Of a stretch of 15,391 nucleotides of DNA, positions 6,555 to 13,005 are shown one piece after another. The notes under the pieces are model-generated. The model was not told where the DNA came from. It was given only the letters and a program-made list of their open reading frames with translations, and made no database searches. Location: contig JAIRTN010000118.1 of the NCBI GenBank assembly GCA_031254905.1, positions 1 to 15,391 on the forward strand. The letters run 5' to 3'. The position numbers and the translations under genes were made by a program. This DNA comes from Coriobacteriales bacterium. GTDB taxonomy: Bacteria > Actinomycetota > Coriobacteriia > Coriobacteriales > UBA8131. Each line of letters starts with the position of its first letter. Position 1 is the stretch's first letter.

Positions 6555-7511
6555 ATGAAGGTACTGCTGTTTACCAACACGGCGAAGGGGCTTGCCTCGG
6601 AGGTTGCGGGGGAGGCCGGCGCGTGGTTGGCGAGCCGAGGAATCGAATACGAGCTGTTGCCCAGCGGCATTTTTGAGGAGGGTGGCGAGCGCCTGAGGGA
6701 GTTGGCCGCCTCGATTGGGACTTTTGATTTCATGTGCAGTTTTGGGGGCGACGGCACGACGTTGCGCGCTGCCCATCTTGTGGGGCGCTCGGGCGTGCCG
6801 CTTTTGAGTTACAACTTTGGGAAGCTGGGCTTTTTGTCCGGGGCGGGCGCGGGCGACCTTATTCCGGCGCTTGAGGCCGCCGTGGAGGGGCGACTTACCT
6901 ATGACGCGCGCACGATGCTCAGCCTGCGGGTTGCCTATGAAAGCGGGCGCGTCGATACGCAGATTGCCTTAAACGAGGTGGTTGTCTCGCGCGGGCATTT
7001 TGGGCGCATTGTAGCGCTTGACCTGCTCATTAACGGGACGCTCATCGACACGATAGAGGGCGACGGGGTTCTTGTTGCCACGCCGACGGGCTCGACGGCC
7101 TACGCGCTCTCGGCGGGCGGGCCTATCATTTCGCCGGCGCACGAGGGGCTGTGTGTGGTGCCGATTTCGCCTCACAGCCTGACGACGCGAGCCATTGTGA
7201 CGGCCCGCGACGATGTGATTCGCCTTGAGCCGAACCGCCTAAACCGCCAGCGTCTGGTGCTGTTTATCGACGGCGAGGTGTTTTGGATAGACGCGGGGGG
7301 CGGGGGTGCTGGCGCTGAGGGCGCTGCTGAGGCCGGGGCGGGCGCGGGGAGCGCCGCCGGGAGCGCCGATGACGCCGACGAAGCCCGCGACGAAATCACG
7401 AGCGTTGAGGTAGCCGGCTGTGCCGAGAGGCTCATGTTCGCCCGCCTCGGCCCCTACGACTTCTACGACCACGTTGCGCAAACCTTCTTCCGGGGTAGCC
7501 ATGCTCGATGA
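6555..7511 (+). CDS. nadK: NAD kinase
   Basis: This enzyme phosphorylates NAD to NADP using ATP or polyphosphate. Family landmarks are SFGGDGTTLRAA (GGDGT at 64-68), NFGKLGFLS (87-95), the LNEVVV strand (139-144), and EGDGVLVATPTGSTAYALSAGGP (168-190), which holds the nucleotide-binding TGSTAYALSAGG. At 318 residues it is somewhat long. The extra sequence is a Gly/Ala/Asp-rich insertion (about 247-280) between the FIDGE strand and the C-terminal ITSVEVAGCAERLMFARL, encoded by very G-rich DNA with a G6 and a G5 run. ATG 6555 is the only reasonable start for MKVLLFTNT and has only a weak GGA upstream, consistent with coupling to tlyA. Its end overlaps recN by 11 nt. Confidence 0.96.
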   Translation: MKVLLFTNTAKGLASEVAGEAGAWLASRGIEYELLPSGIFEEGGERLRELAASIGTFDFMCSFGGDGTTLRAAHLVGRSGVPLLSYNFGKLGFLSGAGAGDLIPALEAAVEGRLTYDARTMLSLRVAYESGRVDTQIALNEVVVSRGHFGRIVALDLLINGTLIDTIEGDGVLVATPTGSTAYALSAGGPIISPAHEGLCVVPISPHSLTTRAIVTARDDVIRLEPNRLNRQRLVLFIDGEVFWIDAGGGGAGAEGAAEAGAGAGSAAGSADDADEARDEITSVEVAGCAERLMFARLGPYDFYDHVAQTFFRGSHAR

Positions 7512-9135
7512 ACTCCATGTCCACAACTACGCCCTCGTGCGCGACGCCCGCCTGCTCCTCTCGCCGGGTTGTACGGTACTGACGGGCGAAACTGGCGCGG
7601 GCAAGACCGCCTTGGTCGGCGCCCTCAAGCTGCTCATCGGGGAGCGCGGCGATATTTCGGCCATTCGCGACGGCGCTCAAGAGTTGCTGGTAGAGGGTCG
7701 TTTTATCGTGGATGAGGACGAGTGCATCGTCACTCGACGGCTCTCCCGGGAGGGCCGCTCGCGCTGCACCCTCGATGACGGCATGGTCACGGTTGGCGCG
7801 CTTGCCGAGAGGCTCGGCCCCCTTGTGGATTTGCACGGGCAGCACGAGCATCAATCCCTGCTTTCCGCCGCCGTACAGCTTGCCTATCTCGACCGCTTTG
7901 CCGGCGAGGAGGGCGCGGGTGCAGTCGCGGCCTACCGGCAGGCATGGGAGGCCGCCCGTGAGGCGCGCGAGGCGCTTGCGGCCGTTGAACAGGCCTCGCA
8001 GGCCTCAGAAAAAACGCTTGCCACGGCGCGTTATACCCTCCAAGAGATAGAGGCAGTCAACCCCCTTTTGGGCGAATACGAAGAACTCGAGGCCCAGCTT
8101 CCCATACTGCGCAACGGCGAGGCACTCGCCCTTGCCTCGCAGGCGGCCCTCGACGCGCTGAAGGGTGGGGATGAGGGCCCCGGCGCTCTTGATGCCTTAG
8201 CGCATGCCCATCGCGCGCTTGCCGCCGAGGGCGGCGTAGACGCGCGGCTTGACGAAATGGCTTCTCAGCTTGAATCCCTCAACATCACAGCCGATGATTT
8301 AGCGATGTCGCTTCGCGCGTATCGAGAAGATGTGCAGTTCGATTCGCGGGCGCTGGAGACAGCCCTCGACCGGCTCGGCGCTCTGGAAGGTCTGCGTAAG
8401 CGCTACGGGCCTCGCATGCAGGATGTTTTCTCCTCGTGGCAGGAGGCTTCCGAGCAGCTTTCTCTCACGGAAAACCTCGACGAGCGGCGTGCGCAGGCTG
8501 AAGCCGCACTCGCCTTGGCACAGCAGGCGCTTGAGGTGGCGGCGGGAGAACTCGCGCGGCAGCGTGCTTGCGCGGCCGATGCTCTGTCTGAGGATATGGG
8601 GCGCTCCCTGCGCGAACTTGCCTTGGAAGGGGCCTCGGTTGGCTTCTTATCCCATGAGCTTCCCCGGGAATCATGGACGAAAAACGGCTCTGTCCGCTAC
8701 GAACTCAGCTATCGGCCGAGCGAGGCGAGCATGCCACGCCCGCTGGCGAAAATCGCCAGCGGCGGCGAACTTTCCCGCGTCATGCTCGCGCTCAAGACTT
8801 TACAGGGCACCCTCGAGGGGCAGATGACCCTCGTCTTTGACGAGGTCGACGCGGGCATCGGCGGCGCGACCGCGCGTGCTGTTGCCGAACGCATCCGTGC
8901 GCTTGCGGCCGACCACCAAGTGATAGTTGTCACCCATCTCGCCCAGATTGCCGCCATTGCCGACAGGCACTACGTCGTCGAAAAGATTGCTGAGGGCGCC
9001 GAAGCCGTTACGGTCATCCGCGAGGTCGGCGGTGAGGAGCGGGTTGCTGAGATTGCCCGGATGTTGGCGGGCAGCGTTGACGAGGTAGCCCTTGGACACG
9101 CGCGCCAGTTGCTGGAAGGCGCGGGTGGCGCATGA
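7501..9135 (+). CDS. recN: DNA repair protein RecN
   Basis: RecN is an SMC-like ATPase acting early in double-strand break repair. The N-terminal half has Walker A GETGAGKT (29-36) and the hinge-proximal LVDLHGQHEHQSLL. The middle (about 140-380) is a long Ala/Glu/Leu-rich coiled-coil region. The C-terminal half has the ABC signature KIASGGELSRVMLALK (from 417), Walker B LVFDEVDAGIGG (444-455) and the VVTHLAQIAA switch strand near 477. The length, 544 residues, is within the family range. I chose ATG 7501, which gives MLDELHVHNYALV as in other RecN proteins; it lies inside the end of nadK, with GGGG 5 nt upstream as a modest SD. Its stop TGA overlaps the steA start in an ATGA junction. Confidence 0.96.
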   Translation: MLDELHVHNYALVRDARLLLSPGCTVLTGETGAGKTALVGALKLLIGERGDISAIRDGAQELLVEGRFIVDEDECIVTRRLSREGRSRCTLDDGMVTVGALAERLGPLVDLHGQHEHQSLLSAAVQLAYLDRFAGEEGAGAVAAYRQAWEAAREAREALAAVEQASQASEKTLATARYTLQEIEAVNPLLGEYEELEAQLPILRNGEALALASQAALDALKGGDEGPGALDALAHAHRALAAEGGVDARLDEMASQLESLNITADDLAMSLRAYREDVQFDSRALETALDRLGALEGLRKRYGPRMQDVFSSWQEASEQLSLTENLDERRAQAEAALALAQQALEVAAGELARQRACAADALSEDMGRSLRELALEGASVGFLSHELPRESWTKNGSVRYELSYRPSEASMPRPLAKIASGGELSRVMLALKTLQGTLEGQMTLVFDEVDAGIGGATARAVAERIRALAADHQVIVVTHLAQIAAIADRHYVVEKIAEGAEAVTVIREVGGEERVAEIARMLAGSVDEVALGHARQLLEGAGGA

Positions 9136-10253
9136 GTATCACCGGCAGCGCCCAACTTGGGAAGAAGACAAAAGACCTCGTAAAGCGTCTGAAATCGACC
9201 GACATTGCCCTCATCGACCATGCGGACATCGACCGCGTTTCGGCAGAAGGGCTTGTTTCCTGCGGCATCAAGGCTGTCGTCAACGTGGCGAAATCCATAT
9301 CGGGGCGCTACCCAAACGTGGGCCCGCGCATCATCGTCGAGGCCGGCATCCTCTTGCTCGACGAGGCCGACCCCGCGCTGTTTGAGGCTCTCAAAGACGG
9401 GGACATCATCACCATCGATGGCGATACGCTTTTCTTGCAGGGTGCCCCTCTCTCTACGGGTACGCTGCTCGACGCGAACCTTGTTACGACGCGCATGGAG
9501 GAGGCCGAAGAAGCCCTCGATGAGGAAATGGAGCAGTTCGTCACAAACACGGTTGAGTATATCGACCGACAGAAGGGCGAACTCATCTATGACCCTTGGG
9601 TGCCGGACATCAAGACGCAAATTCGCGGGCGTCAGGTACTCGTGGTGGTTCGCGGCTATGACTATCTTGAGGACCTCAGAACCCTCATGTCGTATATCAG
9701 AGAAATCCGCCCCGTTCTCATCGGCGTCGATGGGGGAGCGGATGCCCTGTTAGAGGCGGGGCTTAAGCCGCATATCATCATTGGCGATATGGATTCAGTC
9801 ACCGACCGCGCCCTGCGCTCAGGTGCCGAAATTATCGCCCATGCCTACGAGGATGGCAGCGTTCCCGCCGCCGGGCGCATCGAGAAACTCAACCTCAGCT
9901 TCACCAAGTGGCCGCTTGCCGCCACGAGTGAGGATTTAGCGCTTCTGCTCGCGTGGGTCAAGAAGGCCGACCTCATCGTCGCCTTAGGCACCCATTCCAA
10001 CCTCGTCGAATACCTCGACAAGGGACGCAGCGGTATGGCATCCTCCTTCATCGTGCGGCTCAAGGTGGGAACCAAACTCGTGGACGCGAAGGGTGTGAGC
10101 AAACTTTATCGCGCCGCGCCGCCCTCGTGGCAGATACTTGCCATCGTGCTGGCGTTTCTCGGAGCTCTCATCACTGCTATCATGGTTTCTCCCACTCTCC
10201 GTGAGATATTCACGGTCATCTGGCTCAATATTCGTTTCTGGCTCGACATCTGA
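9132..10253 (+). CDS. steA: SteA-like protein, putative cytokinetic-ring component
   Basis: The protein has 373 residues. The centre resembles the thiamine pyrophosphokinase fold: GVDGGADALLEAGLKPHIII (198-217) runs into GDMDSV (218-223), with SEDLALLLA (266-274) and GTHSNLVEYLDKGRSGMASS (286-305) downstream. A single hydrophobic segment (about 333-352, ILAIVLAFLGALITAIM) near the C-terminus should anchor it in the membrane. This architecture, immediately after recN and before an MctB/SteB protein, matches Rv1697 of Mycobacterium and SteA of Corynebacterium, where SteA and SteB form a complex linked to cell-wall hydrolysis at division. It is not a true thiamine pyrophosphokinase, which lacks the long N-terminal part and the anchor. 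ATG 9132 overlaps the recN stop, so translation is probably coupled. Confidence 0.9.
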   Translation: MSITGSAQLGKKTKDLVKRLKSTDIALIDHADIDRVSAEGLVSCGIKAVVNVAKSISGRYPNVGPRIIVEAGILLLDEADPALFEALKDGDIITIDGDTLFLQGAPLSTGTLLDANLVTTRMEEAEEALDEEMEQFVTNTVEYIDRQKGELIYDPWVPDIKTQIRGRQVLVVVRGYDYLEDLRTLMSYIREIRPVLIGVDGGADALLEAGLKPHIIIGDMDSVTDRALRSGAEIIAHAYEDGSVPAAGRIEKLNLSFTKWPLAATSEDLALLLAWVKKADLIVALGTHSNLVEYLDKGRSGMASSFIVRLKVGTKLVDAKGVSKLYRAAPPSWQILAIVLAFLGALITAIMVSPTLREIFTVIWLNIRFWLDI

Positions 10254-10265
10254 GGTGCAGGAGTA

Positions 10266-11525
10266 ATGTATAACTTTCGCTATCATCTGGTAACTATTGT
10301 CTCCATCTTTGCCGCCCTTGCTCTCGGGCTGCTCTTAGGCGTTGCCCTCACGGGCTCAGACCTCGTGCGCGACGCCTCGAACAATCTCGCCGAGTCTTTG
10401 ACCAAACAGTTTGATGAGTTGAATTCGACCAATGAGGCTCTCAGCAGACAACTTGGCGCCGAGGAGCAGTTCTCCCGGGAACTCCTTGCCGGTTGGCGTC
10501 TTGGCCGCCTCGAGGACAGGGCAATCGTCATCGTGACGAGAACACCCGAGCAAAGTGACGCGCTGAGCACGGAGATGAGCGAACTTATCCGGGAAAGTGG
10601 CGGTGTTCCCATTGTTGTGCGTATCAACGCGGCGCGTGGCGTCATTCCCGATGATGAAGCCTCCCTTGCCGAACTCAAGGCCCTCGTTCGCGAGGTAGAT
10701 GGCGAGAATTATGAGGTGACAGTCGCGCGTGCCCTTGCCGACGAATGGACCTTCACCCTCAGGGCCGAGGCGCTTTCCCCTCCCGATGAAAGCGATATCT
10801 TTGTGCCCGACGACGGAACCCTCGCCACACCCGAGGAGCCGGAACCTCCGGCAATCGGCATCCTCGAAGGGCGCTACAAACTCACGGACTGGCTTGTAAG
10901 GGAGGGGCGCATCAACGTAACCGTGTCGTACCGCTCCCTCATAGAGGCTCTTGATTCCTTGAACACGACGACCGTTGCGGAGGCCGCGACGATTACCGCG
11001 CAGCATACTGCCTATGATTTTGTGGCTCAGCGGCAGTTTCCCTATGCGGTAAACGGGCTCATCGACACCGCGGTTGTTGCGGCGGCGGGAAGCGACCAGC
11101 TTTTGGCCGACCCGGTTGCGCTGCAGCTTGCCCTTGCGTTTGAGGATAAGGGGAGGGAAGGGGAGTTGCCCTACCTTCATGCGCTCATAGGGAAGCCCGC
11201 GGCGAACTCCGCGAATGGGGCGAATGGCGCAAACGGCACGGCGGGTAAGTCGAGTTCGCCCGCGGCCGCGCAGGTTTCCCCCGACGCCAACTACTACACG
11301 CTGCTGGTGCAGCAGGATGTGGCGGCCAACACCATGCTTGATGCCTCGCGGGAGGCCGGGCTTTCCTGCATACTCTCGCCCTTTACCCCAACGGGCTCCT
11401 ATGGGGTTGTTGCCCTGCTTTCCGGCGCTCCAAAGGGGGCCTACGGGCTCGACCGTCCCAACCTGAGCGCCCTGCCGCTCGCCCCCACCGACCCGCAAGG
11501 CGATGCCCCCTTCAAACCCTCATAA
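10266..11525 (+). CDS. steB: SteB / MctB-like membrane-anchored protein (annotated elsewhere as copper transporter)
   Basis: MYNFRYHLVTIVSIFAALALGLLLG is the hallmark N-terminus of the MctB/DUF3186 family: a short cytoplasmic YNFRYH stretch and one membrane helix (about 9-28). A heptad-like region follows (about 35-75, NLAESLTKQFDELNSTNEALS), then the extracytoplasmic domain. In Mycobacterium the homologue Rv1698 has been described as an outer-membrane or copper-export factor, and in Corynebacterium as SteB, the partner of SteA. The adjacency here, 12 nt after steA, favours the partner role. At 419 residues it is longer than the roughly 310 typical. Extra material includes an acidic/Pro stretch near SPPDESDIFVPDD and a small Ala-Asn-Gly repeat. 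ATG 10266 is served by GAGGTG (10252-10257, 8 nt away). It is the last gene of the plus-strand run. Confidence 0.87.
   Translation: MYNFRYHLVTIVSIFAALALGLLLGVALTGSDLVRDASNNLAESLTKQFDELNSTNEALSRQLGAEEQFSRELLAGWRLGRLEDRAIVIVTRTPEQSDALSTEMSELIRESGGVPIVVRINAARGVIPDDEASLAELKALVREVDGENYEVTVARALADEWTFTLRAEALSPPDESDIFVPDDGTLATPEEPEPPAIGILEGRYKLTDWLVREGRINVTVSYRSLIEALDSLNTTTVAEAATITAQHTAYDFVAQRQFPYAVNGLIDTAVVAAAGSDQLLADPVALQLALAFEDKGREGELPYLHALIGKPAANSANGANGANGTAGKSSSPAAAQVSPDANYYTLLVQQDVAANTMLDASREAGLSCILSPFTPTGSYGVVALLSGAPKGAYGLDRPNLSALPLAPTDPQGDAPFKPS
11202..11237 (+). repeat. Four imperfect 9-bp tandem repeats inside steB
   Basis: The units gcgaactcc, gcgaatggg, gcgaatggc and gcaaacggc lie end to end and encode Ala-Asn-Ser followed by three Ala-Asn-Gly units. 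The repeat is in frame and sits in a low-complexity linker of the extracytoplasmic part, so unit gain or loss would keep the frame. Confidence 0.75.
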
Positions 11526-11661
11526 CCCACCGCAACTCACGGCGCTCCGACCGCGCCTTGGCTCGTAGCGCCCTCGTGCGCCGCAACAACCGCATAAGGA
11601 CGACCCGATGCCATCCGCCCGACTAGATTTCTCTCTGTGCCCTGCGGGCTCCGTTCGAAAG

Positions 11662-11706
11662 AAGGCCCGTCAAGGCACGCTTCGCTCTTTGGCCTTGACT
11701 GGCCTT
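11662..11706. repeat. Inverted repeat, 14 paired bases per arm
   Basis: The left arm AAGGCC-c-GTCAAGGC (11662-11676) pairs with GCCTTGAC-t-GGCCTT (11692-11706), with one internal mismatch and a 15-nt loop. It is too long to expect by chance in a spacer of this size. Confidence 0.85.
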
Positions 11707-11707
11707 G

Positions 11708-11737
11708 TTAGCGCGACAAAAAAGCATATCGCGCTAA
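11708..11737. repeat. Perfect 9-bp inverted repeat
   Basis: TTAGCGCGA (11708-11716) and TCGCGCTAA (11729-11737) flank a 12-nt A-rich loop. It directly abuts the preceding inverted repeat, making a tandem pair of cruciform-capable stems. Confidence 0.85.
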
Positions 11738-11776
11738 TGACAACCTACCAGCCTTTTTGGGTCCACCATCGTCTAC

Positions 11777-11798
11777 GCGAGGCGGCTTCGCCGCCCGC
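11777..11798. repeat. GC hairpin with TTC loop
   Basis: GGCGGC (11781-11786) pairs with GCCGCC (11790-11795) around TTC. GCG (11777-11779) and CGC (11796-11798) extend the stem past one bulged base. Confidence 0.7.
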
Positions 11799-11808
11799 GG
11801 TGACGCAT

Positions 11809-11830
11809 GCGCCGGGCATGTGCCCGGCGC
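11809..11830. repeat. Near-perfect 22-bp palindrome
   Basis: GCGCCGGGCA (11809-11818) is followed after TG by its exact complement TGCCCGGCGC (11821-11830). As RNA this gives a 9-bp GC-rich stem with a 4-nt loop. There is no T-run, so a standard terminator is not supported. Confidence 0.85.
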
Positions 11831-11885
11831 GACCCCACACATCTGTCCTCGAACGCCCAATGTCATTTCGAACGAATGTGAGAAA

Positions 11886-11920
11886 TCCAGTCTCACGGAC
11901 GGCATCTGAACATCCCTTAA
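11886..11920. repeat. 35-bp direct repeat, copy 1
   Basis: This copy starts TCCAGTCTCACGGACG and ends TGAACATCCCTTAA, and is identical over all 35 bases to 11977-12011. Its first 20 bases overlap the right end of the MITE-like unit. An ATCCCTTA octamer is tandemly duplicated at its 3' end (11912-11927). Confidence 0.92.
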
Positions 11921-11934
11921 TCCCTTACTCCGTC

Positions 11935-11957
11935 ATTGCCGGACTTGTTCCGGCAAT
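11935..11957. repeat. Palindromic intergenic repeat (ATTGCCGGA stem)
   Basis: ATTGCCGGA (11935-11943) and TCCGGCAAT (11949-11957) form a perfect 9-bp stem around CTTGT. The sequence around it resembles small palindromic repeats scattered through many bacterial genomes, which give spurious VIAGLVPAI-type translations. It lies between the two copies of the 35-bp repeat. Confidence 0.85.
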
Positions 11958-11976
11958 CCAGACATGCGGCTTCGAT

Positions 11977-12011
11977 TCCAGTCTCACGGACGGCATCTGA
12001 ACATCCCTTAA
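11977..12011. repeat. 35-bp direct repeat, copy 2, covering the coaX stop codon
   Basis: This copy is identical to 11886-11920, with 56 bp between the two copies. The last four bases include the coaX stop codon (TTA at 12008-12010 on this strand), so the end of coaX lies inside repeated DNA. Confidence 0.92.
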
Positions 12012-12778
12012 CTTTTGCGTATGCGCTGGTAGATGATGCGTAGGCCCTCGAGGGTTAAGTCGTCGTTTACGATGTCGATGGTCTGCGACAGGCCGACCAC
12101 GCGGGCTGAGAGGCCGCCGGTGGCGACGACGGTTGCCGTATAGCCGAGTTCCGCAAAGATGCGTCGGATAAGACCGTCGATGCGGTCTATCTCTCCAAAG
12201 GTCAGCCCCGATTGCACAGCACCCTTCGTCGTGCTGCCGATGACCGTGGGGGGCACTTCGATGCTGATTTTCGCGAGGCGGGCGGCGGCCTTGAACAGCG
12301 CTTCCGCGGAGGTTACGAGGCCCGGGGCGATAACGCCGCCCACAAAGGCGCCGTCCTTATCAATCACCTCAATATTGGTAGCCGTGCCGAAATCGGCAAC
12401 GACGACGGGCGAGCCATAAAGCTCGATGGCCGCTACCGCATCCGCCAAACGGTCCGCGCCTATCTCCGCGGGGTTGCGGTATTTGATGGCAAGTCCGATG
12501 TCGAGGCTGCTGCTGAGGATGAGGGGGCTGTCTTTTGTGTAGCGAGAGGCGACGTGGCGCCATTGCTCGGTAAGCGGCGGGACGACCGAGGCGATTGCCA
12601 CGTCGGTGACGACGGCGCAGTCGATTTTGCGAAGGGCGAACAGCGAGCGGACGCGGACGTCGAGTTCATCTGCCGTGTCGCTCATGACGGTTGCTACGCG
12701 CCAGTGGGCAAGCAGGCGTTCATCGTCGTACAAGCCCAGTACGGTTTGGGTGTTTCCGACGTCTACTGCGAGAAACAT
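12008..12778 (-). CDS. coaX: Type III pantothenate kinase
   Basis: CoaX phosphorylates pantothenate, the first step of coenzyme A synthesis, and belongs to the ASKHA fold. It is 256 residues, the usual length. Motifs are MFLAVDVGNTQTVLGLY (phosphate loop, Asp6), the NPAEIGADRLADAVAA segment (102-117), ADFGTATNIEVIDKDGAFVG with Asp129, GGVIAPGL, GSTTKGAVQSG (181-191) and VATGGLSARV. ATG 12778 is chosen because the family N-terminus begins there and AAAGGAG lies 5 nt upstream on this strand; a longer frame to 12826 would add 16 unconserved residues. It is monocistronic in the window, convergent with steB and divergent from the two-component genes. Type III kinases are not feedback-inhibited by CoA in characterised members. 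Confidence 0.96.
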   Translation of the reverse strand: MFLAVDVGNTQTVLGLYDDERLLAHWRVATVMSDTADELDVRVRSLFALRKIDCAVVTDVAIASVVPPLTEQWRHVASRYTKDSPLILSSSLDIGLAIKYRNPAEIGADRLADAVAAIELYGSPVVVADFGTATNIEVIDKDGAFVGGVIAPGLVTSAEALFKAAARLAKISIEVPPTVIGSTTKGAVQSGLTFGEIDRIDGLIRRIFAELGYTATVVATGGLSARVVGLSQTIDIVNDDLTLEGLRIIYQRIRKS

Positions 12779-12881
12779 AGTCGCTCCTTTATCCGATGGT
12801 GCCTCGTGCGCTGCGGCCGTATCCAATGAAATCCGTCCATCATTCGCCCAATGTCATCCGGTATACGGTATTCGGCAATGG

Positions 12882-12921
12882 GTTAGCCATCCTTTACCAT
12901 CCGGTTAACGACACGCTAACA
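12882..12921 (+). promoter_or_regulatory. Putative operator: four GTTAACC-like units at 11-bp spacing
   Basis: GTTAGCC (12882), TTTACCA (12893), GTTAACG (12904) and GCTAACA (12915) occur exactly 11 bp apart, separated by 4-nt spacers. This is the geometry of OmpR/PhoB-family binding sites and close to the GTTCACC-N4 PhoP box of Streptomyces. It lies 84 bp before an OmpR/PhoB-family regulator gene, so autoregulation is likely. It is also 104 bp from the coaX start on the other strand. Function is inferred from pattern and position. Confidence 0.55.
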
Positions 12922-12944
12922 CTCGTAATTGTACTGCAAGAGAG

Positions 12945-12953
12945 TGGTATCAT
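12945..12953 (+). promoter_or_regulatory. Possible extended -10 element for the two-component operon
   Basis: TGGTATCAT matches an extended -10 (TGN then TATCAT at 12948-12953), followed by about 45 bp of leader to the ATG at 13006. No good -35 precedes it; the operator units end 23 bp upstream, as expected for an activator-dependent promoter. Evidence is limited to this match. Confidence 0.35.
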
Positions 12954-13005
12954 TCCCAGTGAAGCAATCAACTATTGTATTGCTGGTGAATTGAGAGGAA
13001 TCGAG

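Larger units (their letters stand above)
11608..11905. mobile_element. MITE-like unit with imperfect 26-bp terminal inverted repeats
   Basis: The left end (11608-11633) and the reverse complement of the right end (11880-11905) agree at 21 of 26 positions, both reading ATGCC.TCCG then ACT.GATTTCTC. Both continue inward to a TTCGAAA/TTTCGAA segment. Between the ends lie four further hairpins and no coding capacity. I see no target-site duplication at the immediate borders. It could be a MITE-type element or two oppositely oriented copies of a small dispersed repeat. Confidence 0.45.
11526..12007. other. Convergent non-coding spacer, 482 bp, rich in inverted repeats
   Basis: steB (plus) and coaX (minus) end at either side. 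I see no credible gene. Open frames here give translations such as SVIAGLVPAIQ and MSFRTNVRNPVS, which are typical of dispersed intergenic repeats rather than proteins. The stretch carries several strong hairpins, a 35-bp perfect direct repeat and a roughly 300-bp unit with inverted ends, listed separately. GGCGCT (11541-11546) and AGCGCC (11567-11572) form a weak stem just after steB. No hairpin is followed by a clear T-run in either direction, so I do not call a classic intrinsic terminator. Confidence 0.8.

Noticed and set aside
10356..11498. Long minus-strand open frame opposite steB
   Set aside because: It is a shadow of the high-GC codon pattern of steB; it has no family resemblance and the plus-strand gene is clearly recognisable.
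11809..11830. GC-rich palindrome as an intrinsic terminator
   Set aside because: The stem is strong but no T-run follows on either strand.
11708..11905. Minus-strand 65-codon frame in the same spacer
   Set aside because: It starts at the repeat's ATGCCGTCCG end and runs through hairpins; its N-terminus resembles the spurious frame starting at 11608 only because the two ends are inverted copies.
11608..12000. Open frame of about 130 codons on the plus strand between steB and coaX
   Set aside because: It consists of inverted and direct repeats, has no good SD, and its translation (for example SVIAGLVPAIQ) is of the kind produced by dispersed intergenic repeats.
12779..12826. 16-residue N-terminal extension of coaX
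   Set aside because: The family starts at MFLAVDVGNT, and an AAAGGAG lies 5 nt before that ATG.
12796..13005. N-terminal extension of the response regulator frame
   Set aside because: The canonical receiver N-terminus begins at 13006 with a good SD; the upstream part holds the operator and promoter and has no conserved protein features.
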